Shown here: piece after piece, positions 28,003 to 38,489 of the stretch
Numbering within the stretch: the first letter of the stretch is position 1
Layout: each line of letters begins with the position of its first letter
From: an uncultured Mycoplasmataceae bacterium
Lineage (GTDB): Bacteria > Bacillota_I > Bacilli_A > Mycoplasmatales > Hepatoplasmataceae
Assembly (NCBI GenBank): GCA_947330515.1
Contig: CAMZOE010000043.1
Coordinates: 1 to 41,079 of the forward strand
Reading direction: 5' to 3'
DNA length: 41,079 nucleotides
The notes under the pieces: generated by a model
Databases searched by the model: none
Seen by the model: only the letters and a program-made list of their open reading frames with translations
Told to the model about the DNA's origin: nothing
Position numbers and translations under genes: made by a program

Positions 28003-31000
28003 ATGAATTTACAAGAAAAAAATAAAAGAAAATACAACTCAATAGTAAAAAAAATGGACTTTGATAAAGAAATAAAAGAAAAAATTTTATTTTATTATCC
28101 AAAAAATATAGAAGAATTACTTCAAATCAAAGGAATTGATGAAGAATGAATGAATAAAAATAAAAATTTTATTAAATTTTTAGATACTTTGATTCTTTTA
28201 GAAGAAGAAAAAATTAATCCAAAAACAAACACAGTATTGAATAATTTTTCACAAAAATTATCAATGATTTCACAAAAAAGTAAAATGATTTGAACAAGTA
28301 AAGTTAATATTGCTAATAATATTGATTTAAGTATTCTAGAAACGAAAGTAATAAAATCCATCGATGAAATCATAAAAAATCCTAAAGATGATAAAAAAGC
28401 TGTTGAAATTAAAATTAAAAGAAGCCAAATATCTCTCGTAGGAAACAGTGATTTCAAAAAACAAATTGAGAAATATGAAAAATTTCTTGAAGATGATGAT
28501 GAATATAAAAAAATGAAAAATGAAAAAATCATCTTTAAAAGAGTAAATTATGATTATTTTAGCAAAATAATTAATAAAAATAATGAAATCAAAAAAGAAA
28601 AAGGACAAAACTTACTTTATATTGCTAAATATTATCTCGAAGGTAATTACTTTGCAAATGATAAAGATTTTGCTTTAAGAGCTCCTATTTTTCTTTTTCC
28701 AGTAGAATTAAAGCGCAATGAAAGAATTAGTGAAATAAAAATTAAAAATGATCCTTCGAGGGACATTATTGTTAATCCTTTTATTTTACAAAATATTTTA
28801 AAAAAGAAAACATATATATATAACTATAAAAAAACAATCGAAGAAAATGTAAAATTATTATTCGAAGGAATTAAATATGATGTTTCAAATACAAGATTAA
28901 CTTATTTTGAAACACTCTCTATTAAAGAGGTTATTTCTAATTTAGGATATCGTATAAAAAATCATTTAATATTAGGAATCTTTAATCAATTCGATAGTTC
29001 TATTCAAGAAGAAATAAATGAAATTAGAAAAAGTAAAATGGTTGGAAGAAACATCATAGAAACATTTTCTGAATATGATATTTATGAACGCGAAGCTATT
29101 AATAAAATAAACAATGAAATTGAAACAAAAATTAATGATGATGAAGATATTTATTATATTGATAAACTAAATTATCAACAGGTGTTAGCATTAAAGAAAA
29201 TTAATCACAATGATTTAAATCATTTAACAATTTGAGGACCTCCAGGGACGGGAAAAAGTCAAACTATATTATCAATCATTATTGATGCCTTAATTAAGAA
29301 TAAAAAAGTAGCAGTAGTTACTGAAAAGAAAGTTGCTCTTGATGTTATCTATGAACGTTTAGGTGAATTAAAAGACTTTGCTTTACTTATTACAGATTTA
29401 AATTCTAAAAATGAATTTTATGACCAAATAAAATCATCTTTTGAAGCAATAGAAAAATTTAGCACTAATCCAAAACCAATCAAAAATATCGATTATACTA
29501 AACGCTTAAAAAATAATTTAGATAATCTAGATAAAATTGATTTCAAAGAAAATATGGAAGAACTTAATAATAAAACATTTTTAGAAGTTTTCTCAGAAAT
29601 TCAACCACATTTACTTAATAACAAAAAATTACAATTTTTTGTTAAATATAAAATTGATTTAATTAAATTTAATAAAAATATTTCATATCAAGATGCAGTT
29701 GATATCTTTATGTTAATTGAAAATAATTTTTCTATCAATGGACTTGTTAATTTTTATAACTTTAATAAAAAATACATCGATTTTGAAAATTACGATAATA
29801 TTGTTAATAAAATTACAGAAACATTAAATAATCTAATTGATGCTCAAAAAATCAATGAAGAAAAGAAAAATAATTTAGAAATACTAAATAAATTAGTTTT
29901 CGAATATAAAACAATCAGTAAATGATCATGAATTAAAAAGTGAAAATTTAGAAAAGTTATTTATAAACAAACCTTTTTAAAAACAAAAGATGAAATTCAA
30001 AAATTTAATCAAGAACAAGAATTGTTACTATTAATAAATCAGAACGAAAATCTTATTAAAGAAGTATCTATTTATGAAAATGAATTAAAAAATATCCAAG
30101 AAAAAGAATGACAAATTAATAAATTTAAAAATTTAAATTCAGTTCAAATTGAATGAATCCAAAAAATAATTGAATATTCTCGTAAAACTGAGCTTGATGA
30201 AGATAAAAGTAGATTACTAAATAAGGTTTTATTTAACTTTATTATTGAAGAACAAGTAATCAATAATACTCTATTTAAGGTATTAGAAAATAAGATTAAT
30301 AATTGAAAAACACAAATCTTAAATATTGATGAAATTCAAGATAAATTAACAATGTTTAACAAAAATCTTGTTGTTCAAAAAGTTGTAGAACAATTTAAAA
30401 ATGATTTAGAATTTAATAGTCGTTCCAAAACTATTGAAAAAATTGTTAATTCGAAAAATAAAAATGCCATTATTGATTTTTTCCAAAAATATGGACTTGA
30501 AATTAAAAAAAGTTTTCCAATTTGGTTAATGCGTCCTGATGTTCTTGCAAATTTATTTACTCCATTAGAAAAATTCGACATTATTTTAGTTGATGAAGCT
30601 AGTCAATTATTTGTTGAACAAGCTTTACCTGCATTACAACATTCAAGAAAAATAGTTGTTCTAGGTGATGAAAAACAACTCTCACCTTCAAGTTTCTTTC
30701 AAACAAAATTTGAAAACGAAGATGAACAAATTGAATATATCGAAAATGATGATAGTTTATTAGATTTTGCGAAAACAAAATTTCCTAGTGTAATGTTAAA
30801 AAATCATTATCGTTCTAACTATAGTGATTTAATTGAATTCTCTAATATTAAATTTTACGATGGTAACTTAATTGTTACTGATAATAATTCCAATAAAACA
30901 AAAAGTTCTATAAGTTTTATTAAAGTTAAAAATGGAATTTTTACAAACGCAACTAATATTGAAGAAGCAAAAACAATTATTGAAACTATTACTAAAATTT

Positions 31001-31800
31001 CACAAAATAGCACTACTAAAAATATGTCTTTAGGAATCATTACAATGAATAATTCACAAAAAGAATTGCTTGAAACAATGATTACTCAAAGCAGCAAAAA
31101 AGACCCAGTGTTAAATAAATATGTTAAAAAATCTAATCTTTTTGTTAAAAGTATTGAAAATGTTCAAGGAGATGAAAGGGATATCATAGTTCTTTCTACA
31201 ACATATGGTTACGATGTAAATGGTAATCTAAATGTAAGATTTGGACCAATTAATAATCAAGGTGGAGAAAACAGAATTAACGTTGCAATAACACGTTCTA
31301 AAGAGAAAATGTATGTTGTTAGTTCATTTGATCCTTATGAATTAACCGCAAAAGTTCAAAAAGCTAAAAATAATGGACCAAGAATACTTGCTGATTTCTT
31401 AGTTTATTCTATGGATCCAAAACAATGATTAGAAGTTAATAAAACTAAATCAAAAATTGAAGTTGAAAGTGATTCATATATGATAAATCTTTTTGAAACA
31501 CTTGAAAAAACAATTAAAAGAAAATTTGGTTTTGATTTAATTAGAGATACAACCAATTCAAATTTTGGAATGGATTTTATTGTTTATGATCCTAAAAGAA
31601 AAAGAAATATTTTAGGTCTTGAAACAGATTTACGTTCCTTTGATGAATCTAAATTCGCAAGAGATAGAGATATTAGTAAAATGCAATATCTAACTTCAAG
31701 AGGGTGAAAAGTTCATAGAATTTGAACATTAAATTGAATTAAAAATGAAAAAAAAGAAATTGCTGCAATCATGAAAGAAATTTCTTTACTAAGTGAATAA
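28003..31800 (+). CDS. SF1 helicase with C-terminal Vsr/MTES_1575-like nuclease domain
   Basis: The 1265-residue protein starts after an AAGGTG site. Residues 1-400 resemble the N-terminal region of DUF4011-type helicases. Walker A GPPGTGKS is at 412-419; a long, partly coiled insertion runs from about 500 to 780. Walker B VDEAS has D864, motif III GDEKQLSP starts near 888, and NHYRSN, VQGDERDIIVLS and NVAITRSKE complete the UPF1/DNA2-like SF1 set. The last about 100 residues look like a Vsr-type endonuclease fold: GMDFIV (D1191), LGLETDL (E1207, D1209), RDRD, and GWKVHRIWTLNW. This domain order matches helicase-nuclease proteins described as phage defence candidates (DUF4011-helicase-Vsr). 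Many UGA Trp codons break it under the standard code. It follows the coupling protein gene by 18 bases. Confidence 0.85.
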
Positions 31801-31827
31801 ATAGATTAAATTTTATTTTAAAAATAA

Positions 31828-31871
31828 ACTAAAAAGCACTACTAAAAATAAACTTAGTGGTGCTTTTTAGT
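31828..31871 (+). terminator. Terminator after the helicase gene
   Basis: A long stem (31828-31844 with 31855-31871, ACTAAAAAGCACTACTA / TAGTGGTGCTTTTTAGT, one G-T pair) ends the coupling ATPase-helicase transcript before the relaxase promoter. Confidence 0.88.
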
Positions 31872-31905
31872 TTTTATTAAAAAATTAATAAACTTTATTT
31901 TTATA

Positions 31906-31911
31906 TATATT
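31906..31911 (+). promoter_or_regulatory. -10 box six bases before the relaxase start
   Basis: TATATT is followed by six bases and the ATG at 31918, with no ribosome site, fitting a leaderless transcript. Confidence 0.4.
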
Positions 31912-31917
31912 AATTAT

Positions 31918-33255
31918 ATGAATAAAAATAAACTTAGTATGAAAATTAATTATACAAAAAATTTAAAAACATTGACACATTCTGCAAGAAGACAAAAAAT
32001 ATATCAATTTGATTTAGAAAAGTTAAACTATGAAGGTTACAATGTAATCGAAAAAAATTTAAAATACAATGAATTTTTTAACGGAAATGAATGAGAAAAA
32101 CTATCAGAAAAAGATTTTTATCAAATAGTTAAAAAAAATATTCAAGAAAAATTTTTAGAATCTTCCTTAGAATTTAAAGTTAATCAAAACAAACCCTACC
32201 TTAGCCAAATTATTATTAGTTTTACTCCTAGTTTTTTTGAGCAAGCAAACATTCTAGATTACAATGAAATTTCCAAAGAAGACAATTGCTACAAATGAGG
32301 AATAAAAGAACTATATGATGAAAAACAATTAAAAGATATTTTTAGAAGCGTTAACAAAGCATTGGAAAAACAATTATCTCAAGCATTAAACTATGATAAT
32401 TTTGTTGGAAGTTTTTTACATTTAGATGAAAAAACTCCACACTTACACTTCTTTTTTACTTTAATTGATCAAAATTTAGAAAACAAAATAAGTAAAAAAA
32501 ATATTCCAAAATATCTATCAATAAGAGAAAACATTATTACAAAGGTTAATAAAATTTTAAATAAAGATAATCAAATTGATAAAGATATTCCAAAAGAAAA
32601 TCAAAGAAATTGAAAAAAAGAATTAGAACTAAACCTTAAAGAATTAACGATAATAAGAGAAAAAATGGAAAAAGAAAAATATTTCTCTCTTGAAGAAATA
32701 GTAAAAGGTGGTTTTTCAGAAAATAAAATTATAGAAAAAGAAATTAAATATCTTTTTTTAGAAAATGTTAATAAAATTTTATTAGAAAATAAACATTTAA
32801 TTAAAACCAAAACTTTTTTTATGGACTTTGAAAAAATTTTTTCTCTTTACGAATATTCTTCTCTAAAAATAAGAAAAGAGAAGGTAAATTGATACATTAA
32901 AACAAAGGAAAATATATATGGTATAGAAAATGATCTTTATTATAAAATATTAGATAAAACATATAATAAAGAAATTAAAAAAGAACCTATTAGTCTAGAA
33001 TTAACAAGAAAATTAGATGGAGTAAAATATGAAATCAAAAAAGAACTATCTGAAATATTAGATGAAGTTAGTTTTTTCATAAAATCAAGAGACATTAATA
33101 TCTTAAAACAACAATTAGAAAAAACATTACTAATGAACAGAGATATAAAGGAAAATTTTAATTTTATTTATAAAGAAATTAATTTGGAATTAAATCGAGA
33201 AAGATCAAGAAAATATGAAAAAAAATTAGAAGAAACAAAAGAAAGAGAAATTTAA
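31918..33255 (+). CDS. mobV: MOBV-family relaxase (Pre/Mob-like plasmid mobilization protein)
   Basis: MOBV relaxases nick plasmid or element DNA at oriT and stay attached to the 5-prime end. The 445-residue product has the family hallmark HLDEKTPHLH at residues 168-177, the H-x-D-E-x-T-P-H-x-H metal-binding motif of Pre/Mob proteins. The N-terminus (KINYTKNLKTLTHSARRQ) resembles the first motif region, with a conserved Arg rather than an obvious catalytic Tyr. After about residue 230 the protein is a Lys/Glu-rich, helical region with coiled-coil character. UGA Trp codons occur in both halves. It is transcribed alone between two terminators. With the coupling ATPase at 26572 it argues for a mobilizable element. 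I could not place its oriT. Confidence 0.82.
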
Positions 33256-33276
33256 TTTTTTAATAATTGAAAAAAA

Positions 33277-33302
33277 TAAAACTCCTTATAATAGGAGTTT
33301 TA
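33277..33302. terminator. Bidirectional terminator between relaxase and symporter genes
   Basis: Stem TAAAACTCCT/AGGAGTTTTA (33277-33286 with 33293-33302). It overlaps the stop codon of the minus-strand symporter gene and separates two convergent genes. Confidence 0.85.
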
Positions 33303-34676
33303 GTTAATTGTTTTGTTCTTTTTATTTAATCTTTGATTTATTAAATTGGAAGTGAGATAGCTTGTAGAATTACCTATATGTCTCAATGGTTCAAGAATAC
33401 TTTCAATAGCAAAAATTGAACCATAGTAAAAAATTGAATTTATTCCTAAAGTTGTAGTTAAAAATGAAAGAACAATATTTCTTGCCATTTCATCTCCTCC
33501 TTTTAAACCAGAAGTAGTAAAATTCACCACTAAGATTAATAGAAACAAAATCAAGACATTAGAAAAAGTAATAGAAGAAACACTATTTAATCCGATTAAG
33601 GATATTATCATTAGATAATATCCAGAACAAATGGCAGGACCAATGTTTAATCCTAAAATAGAAGTTGTTTCTGCAATAGCTTTATCAACCCCAAGTTCTT
33701 CACTAATCTTAATTGTTTCTGGTAAATAATTGATTGAATTTGATTTAATAAAAGCAATTAAAATATATGATCAGTAATATTTAAAATATCTTTTAATGTT
33801 TCCAAAAAGAACCAAGTTAATTATATTAAGAAAAATTAATATAATTACTAAGCCAAAAACAAACACACCAATAAATTTTAATAATTGTAAAATAATTTCT
33901 GGATATAAAAAAATAGAAGAAATTCTAGTAATGATAATCAATGGAAGACTCATAGAAAGAATTTTTAAATAATTCATCATTATCTCCTTGGAAGAAGTGA
34001 ATATTCCTACCATTTTTTTCTCTCTTTCAATATCATCCTTAAAATAACTTTTAATAGAGAATGCAATAATAAGAGAAAATGGAATAAGAACTATTAAAGG
34101 AAATATTTCAACAAAAACTAAACCTGTATCAATAAAAGTTTTTGAAACGGCAATAATAAAAGTAAAAACATTTTTTGAATCTGGTGAAACAGTTTTTAGA
34201 TCAATTTTATTAATCAATGGAATTAATAAAATTCCTATAATCATACCAATAATTATAGGAATCATTAATGAAAAGAATGTTTTTAAAAAAAAGCTTCTTT
34301 TGAAGGTATTATTTTTTTTGATAATCAGTAGTACTATCATTGAAAAGATTAAAAAAGGAATGGTTACGAAAACAAGAGAAAGATAAATATTAGTAAACAT
34401 TAAAAGTAATGCTTGAGTTTCGTTTTTTCAAGTCCAAGAAACTAATTCCCCATCTTTATCAATAACCATTCTAGAACTTTCAGGAGAAAAATAAACTAAT
34501 AATAAAATCAAAAAACCAATTAATAAAGCGATTAAAAAAGAAAATAATGTTAATTTTTGCATATCTTTATGTTTTCTACGATATAAAAATAGAAAAATAA
34601 TAGCACTAACCAGTGCAATTAAAATAACTAAAGTTTGGTAAAATGAAATACCAATTAGTGTTAAAAAATCTACCAT
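33300..34676 (-). CDS. Divergent dicarboxylate/amino acid:cation symporter (SDF family)
   Basis: The 458-residue product is strongly hydrophobic with about eight to ten membrane segments. It is similar in outline to DAACS/GltP transporters for glutamate, aspartate or C4-dicarboxylates. The conserved core is recognisable but weak: AFIKSNSINYLPETIKISEELGVDKAIAE matches the family Ser-rich hairpin and following helix (usual form TxSSAATLP). GLNIGPAICSGYY corresponds to the helix with the usual NMDG-like site, which is altered here, and NFTTSGLKGGDEMARNIVLSF resembles HP2. The altered motifs mean the substrate cannot be inferred. The ATG at 34676 has an AAGGA site. UGA Trp codons join three fragments. 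Confidence 0.72.
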
Positions 34677-34719
34677 TATTTTTTCCTTATTTTATCTATT
34701 ATTTATTTAAATCAAACAT

Positions 34720-35079
34720 TTAAATACTTAAAAATCTATTGTTTTTTTTAAAAAAAAGTTTTATTTTATCAACTGAAGTTTGACTAAGTCTTGTTACATA
34801 TTCTGCATATCTACTAAATAAATCATATGAAATAGTTCTAATTTCGTTATTCGGATTCAAAGTACTTCCTAATAATTCATCAACTTCAACTAAATTTAAA
34901 TTTTGTTGAGAATTTTTTTTACCATTAAAAGCTCTAATTTTGATTATTTTTTCTTCCGGTGAAAAACCAACAATCAAAAAAGGTCTTTTTCCTTTTGTAT
35001 TTGCACCCTTATAATAAATATTCAAATCAGTATCTTTTGCTTCAAAAACCAATCATAATTCTATATTTTCAATTTTCAT
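34720..35079 (-). CDS. Small protein with PemK/MazF-like layout
   Basis: The 119-residue product starts at 35079 behind a perfect AAGGAGG site. The order of elements resembles PemK/MazF mRNA-cleaving toxins: an opening strand IELWLVFE (Trp from UGA), then TKGKRPFLIVGFS (compare KxRPvLVIS), then IIKIRAFNG, then a later ISYDLFSRYAEYVTRLSQTSVDKIKLFF segment with a C-terminal helix. The similarity is of layout only; I see no decisive catalytic signature. No small antitoxin gene lies directly beside it: upstream is a membrane-protein gene 27 bases away, downstream the symporter. It could equally be an orphan or an unrelated small domain. Confidence 0.55.
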
Positions 35080-35105
35080 TATTTTACCTCCTTCTTATAA
35101 ATATT

Positions 35106-35927
35106 TTATAATTTTTTGGAAAATTTATCATAAATTAATAAATAAATAAATAAAATAAAAATAAATAATAAAGGAATAAATAATTGACAAACAGAATAAA
35201 CATCATTTATATTCATATGAAATTCACTAAAATTTATAAATGGATCAAATGTAAGAAAAATCGTTGAAGAAAACATATTTATTCAAAAATAAGGATTTAT
35301 GAATTTAATCATTGTTGAAAAATTAAAATGAAATTCCTTGATAAATTTTTTTGTTCCATAAGAAGATAAAGTCTCTTTATCAAGATTAAAATTAATAAAA
35401 AAACCACCATCAAATAAAAAAATAACGGAAAAAACTACAAAATAACCAAGAATTTTTTGTTTACTTCCTTTGATTAAAAGGAAAAAAAATAATGAACTTA
35501 ACAAAAAATTAATTATTAATACATAAATAAGTGAAAGTCATTTTATCTTTGTATACTCTATTTTCGCTAAAACTGTTCTTGGAAATAAATCAAAAAATAA
35601 GCTAGCATTAGGAACCAAATAAAAGAGAAGAATTAAATAAAAGAAAATAAAAATAACACTAAATAAAATTATTGGAAACAATATTAAAATTGTTTTAAAA
35701 TAAAAAAAAACAAACTTTGAATTTGAATGTTTTTTAAGATATTTTAATCTCTCATTATGAGTAAATAAAATTACAAAAGTAAAAAAGAAAATACTAAAGT
35801 TTATTACTCCATAAAACAAATAAGAAAGAGGAACAATTATATATATAGTTGTTGAAAAAACAATTAAAAATATTATTATAAGCAAAAAAGTCTTCCAATT
35901 ATAAATTGTTTTATAAATTTGTTTCAT
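35106..35927 (-). CDS. Polytopic membrane protein, ABC-2 permease-like topology
   Basis: I do not recognise the family. The 273-residue product has about six strongly hydrophobic segments (roughly 13-33, 36-55, 68-92, 132-152, 160-180, and 235-265), with a larger non-membrane loop of about 50 residues before the last. That layout is like ABC-2 type permeases, but no ABC ATPase gene is next to it. The start is one base after the stop of the 90-residue gene upstream (TAG-C-ATG), so the two are surely one transcript. A single UGA Trp follows the third fourth-segment boundary. With the small partner it may form a membrane complex of unknown function. Confidence 0.65.
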
Positions 35928-35928
35928 G

Positions 35929-36201
35929 CTAATTCTTCAAAATGAAAAAATTGTTTTTAAAATTATTTAAACTATTAATTTTTTCATTTCTTTCACCATC
36001 ATTATCACTTCTTAAAGTTAAAGAATTAGTTTTAAATACAAAAGGAAAATTTGCTTCCGGAATTGAATTAAAATTTATTGATAACTTTTCTAAAAAAGAA
36101 TCAAAAGTTTTATAAAAAAAAGTTGTTTCTTTTAAAATAAATTCTTTTTCCTGATTAATCAATTCAATCCCTAATGAATTAAAAATATCTTTATTTTTCA
36201 T
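35929..36201 (-). CDS. Small hypothetical protein upstream of the membrane protein
   Basis: The 90-residue product is hydrophilic (KEFILKETTFFYKTFDSFLEKL, then SLTLRSDNDGERNEKINSL) with no membrane segment or signal peptide. I do not recognise it. The ATG has AGAGGA upstream and a TATAAT box at 36225-36230. It ends one base before the start of the polytopic membrane protein, so it probably works with it or regulates it. Confidence 0.6.
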   Translation of the reverse strand: MKNKDIFNSLGIELINQEKEFILKETTFFYKTFDSFLEKLSINFNSIPEANFPFVFKTNSLTLRSDNDGERNEKINSLNNFKNNFFILKN

Positions 36202-36224
36202 TTCTTGTTTCCTCTCTTTTTTAA

Positions 36225-36230
36225 ATTATA
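36225..36230 (-). promoter_or_regulatory. -10 box for the 36201 gene pair
   Basis: A perfect TATAAT on the minus strand, about 24 bases before the ATG at 36201, with a normal ribosome site in between. Confidence 0.5.
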
Positions 36231-36273
36231 ATAAAAAAACAAAAGAATTAGTTTTTAATTTTATCTTGTGATT

Positions 36274-38370
36274 TTAATAAGTATCTTCATAATCAATGAT
36301 TTCACTATCATTTATTGATGATTGATTATTTTCATTATTATATTGTTCATTATTTTCAAGATATTCACCTTCATAAATGTCAACATTTATTGAATTTGGA
36401 TCTTCATCACTTTCATTATAATCGTAACTTTCATTATAATCATTGTTAAATTGATCATCAAAATTATCATCATTACTTTCACTTGTTGGTAAAGGAACTG
36501 GTTGATTTTGAACATAACGATAATTATCTGAACCATATAATCTTTCTGTTTCTTTTTTATCTCTATAAACTTTAATAAATCAAAGAATTAAAAGTGTAAT
36601 GATTATTATTATTATTATTAAAAAAATAATTGATACAATTCCAAGAGTGGTATTAATAAAAGTCACATAAGTTGCAGAAGTATAAGATTTACTTTCAATA
36701 ATATTTTTAATCGCATCGTTATCTAACGATATTTCAATATTTTTAAGTTCATTACTTTTATTTGATAAATTTATTTCAGTATTAAAAGTAACATCATCTT
36801 TATAAAGTTTTTTTAACTCTAATCCTTTAAAATCAAATGTAGCTTTATAAACATTATTTGCACCATTTCATTCTAATTTATCTTTTTCACTTTTAAATTT
36901 TTTATCACCAACTTGAAAAAAAGAATTATTAAGATTTGGATGTATTCCGCCAAGAAAATAATTATCAGAAAAAATAATACTAAAATTAATAGATAATTTA
37001 CCTAATTTTTTCTTAGTTCTTGTTAATTCAATCCCTGATGTTTCAAAAGATAATTTATTTGAAACAACAATTTTTCTTAATATTTTTGCTTCGTTTTTTT
37101 CATTATTAGAAAAAATATTGTCTAAACTATTAAAATCTAAAAAATATTTTTGGATTCCAATACTATCATTTAAATTAATACGAAGAAAATTATCATCTTC
37201 AGTATATGTAATTAGTGCTTCAAAAGGTAATTTTTCTTTTTCAATATCACTAATACCTTTAAATAATTTTTGAGATTTAATTTCTGTAACTGTTTTTGAG
37301 TAATCAATAACACGAATATCATTAAAAGCACTAGAATCAACAGCTAAACTAATATTTTTTCCATCATTATTTGATGAAATAATATAAACATCATTTTTAG
37401 AAGTTTCTGAAATTTGATTATTATTAAATAAAATAAAATTATGAATTCCTGAGTTAGAAAAAATTGTTGAATTTCCAGTGGTACTTAAAAAAGAAAAATC
37501 TGTTGAAAAATTATTTTGTGCCACTAATACACTTGACATAGAGAAAAAAATATTTTCACTATTACTATCATAATTATTAATTATTGATGAAGATTTTATA
37601 TTATTACCATTAATATCGTTATCAATAAAAGAAAAACCTTTAACATTAATAAAATTAGGTTCTATATTATTTTTTCTAGTATTATAAGCAGAAGAACCGC
37701 TAATATTTATACTACCAATTAATATTCCTATCGTATCATTAGATTCAAAAACATTATTTTCAATAACATTAGTTTTTACTGTAGTTTTTGAAAATAATGA
37801 AAGATTATCACCTTCACCAGGAGTAGTTCAAGTAAGATCAAAATTATTAATAAATATACCTTTAACATCTGTAGAAATATCATTATTTTGTAAATTCATA
37901 TTTTTAATTACAACATTATCAAAAACATTTAAATTTTTTTCTTTTGTTGAATTATCAAAAGTATATTTATTAATAAAAAATTCTACATTATCAAAAACAA
38001 CTCCTTCAAAATAAACATCTGTTGCATCATTAATAAAGAAATCATTTTGAGTTATTTGGTTGTCTTGTGCTAAATTATAATTTTTTATACTATAACCATT
38101 ACCCACAATAACTTTATTTTGTGTTGAAATTCCACTACCTTTTTCATTTGATAAATCAATATCACTACCTAAATTAATTTTTTTTGTATTTTCATTAATA
38201 AGTTCTTTTTTAAATTCTTCTACATTATTAACTGTAACTCCATCATTTTTATCATTTTTTATTAAAATTCCATCTTTACTATTTTTTACAAACGGTGTTA
38301 CACCAATTAAAAAAACACTTGAAGTTATTAATAAAAATGAAAAAAAATTAAATTTTTTTACATTTTTCAT
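36274..38370 (-). CDS. Large surface-anchored protein with acidic cytoplasmic tail
   Basis: The 698-residue product begins with an N-terminal signal or anchor (residues 8-25, FFSFLLITSSVFLIGVTPF). It ends with a second membrane segment (about 570-598, with a run of Ile) followed by a 100-residue tail rich in Asp, Glu, Asn and Tyr (repeats of NDYNESYDYNESDEDP type). The part between, about 540 residues, would be outside the cell. It is Asn/Ser/Ile-rich, and its first half has short units like IDNDINGNNI, VIENNVFESN and VVIKNMNLQNN, typical of right-handed beta-helices. No lipobox is present. An adhesin or surface receptor with an intracellular tail is plausible; no specific family is recognised. 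Confidence 0.7.
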
Positions 38371-38394
38371 ATTTTATATCCACCCTTCATTAGT

Positions 38395-38446
38395 AATGAA
38401 AACAATTATCTTTTAAGAAGATATTAAAAAGATAATTGTTTTCATT
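38395..38446. terminator. 20-bp perfect hairpin between two minus-strand genes
   Basis: The arm at 38395-38414 is exactly complementary to 38427-38446, with a 12-base loop. It lies between the gene ending at 38490 and the surface-protein gene starting at 38370. There is no clear U-run on the minus strand, so it may act as a terminator, a processing site or a leader structure. Confidence 0.6.
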
Positions 38447-38489
38447 GCTTTACATATAATTAACAATATTATATCATTTTTGTAAAACT

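Noticed and set aside
28122-28608. Hydrophobic minus-strand frames opposite the helicase start.
   Set aside because: They mirror AT-rich plus-strand coding. The plus-strand frame has a ribosome site and runs into a conserved helicase.
26213-33255. A complete integrative conjugative element.
   Set aside because: Only a coupling ATPase and a relaxase are visible. VirB4, other channel proteins, and an integrase or DDE recombinase are absent from the window.
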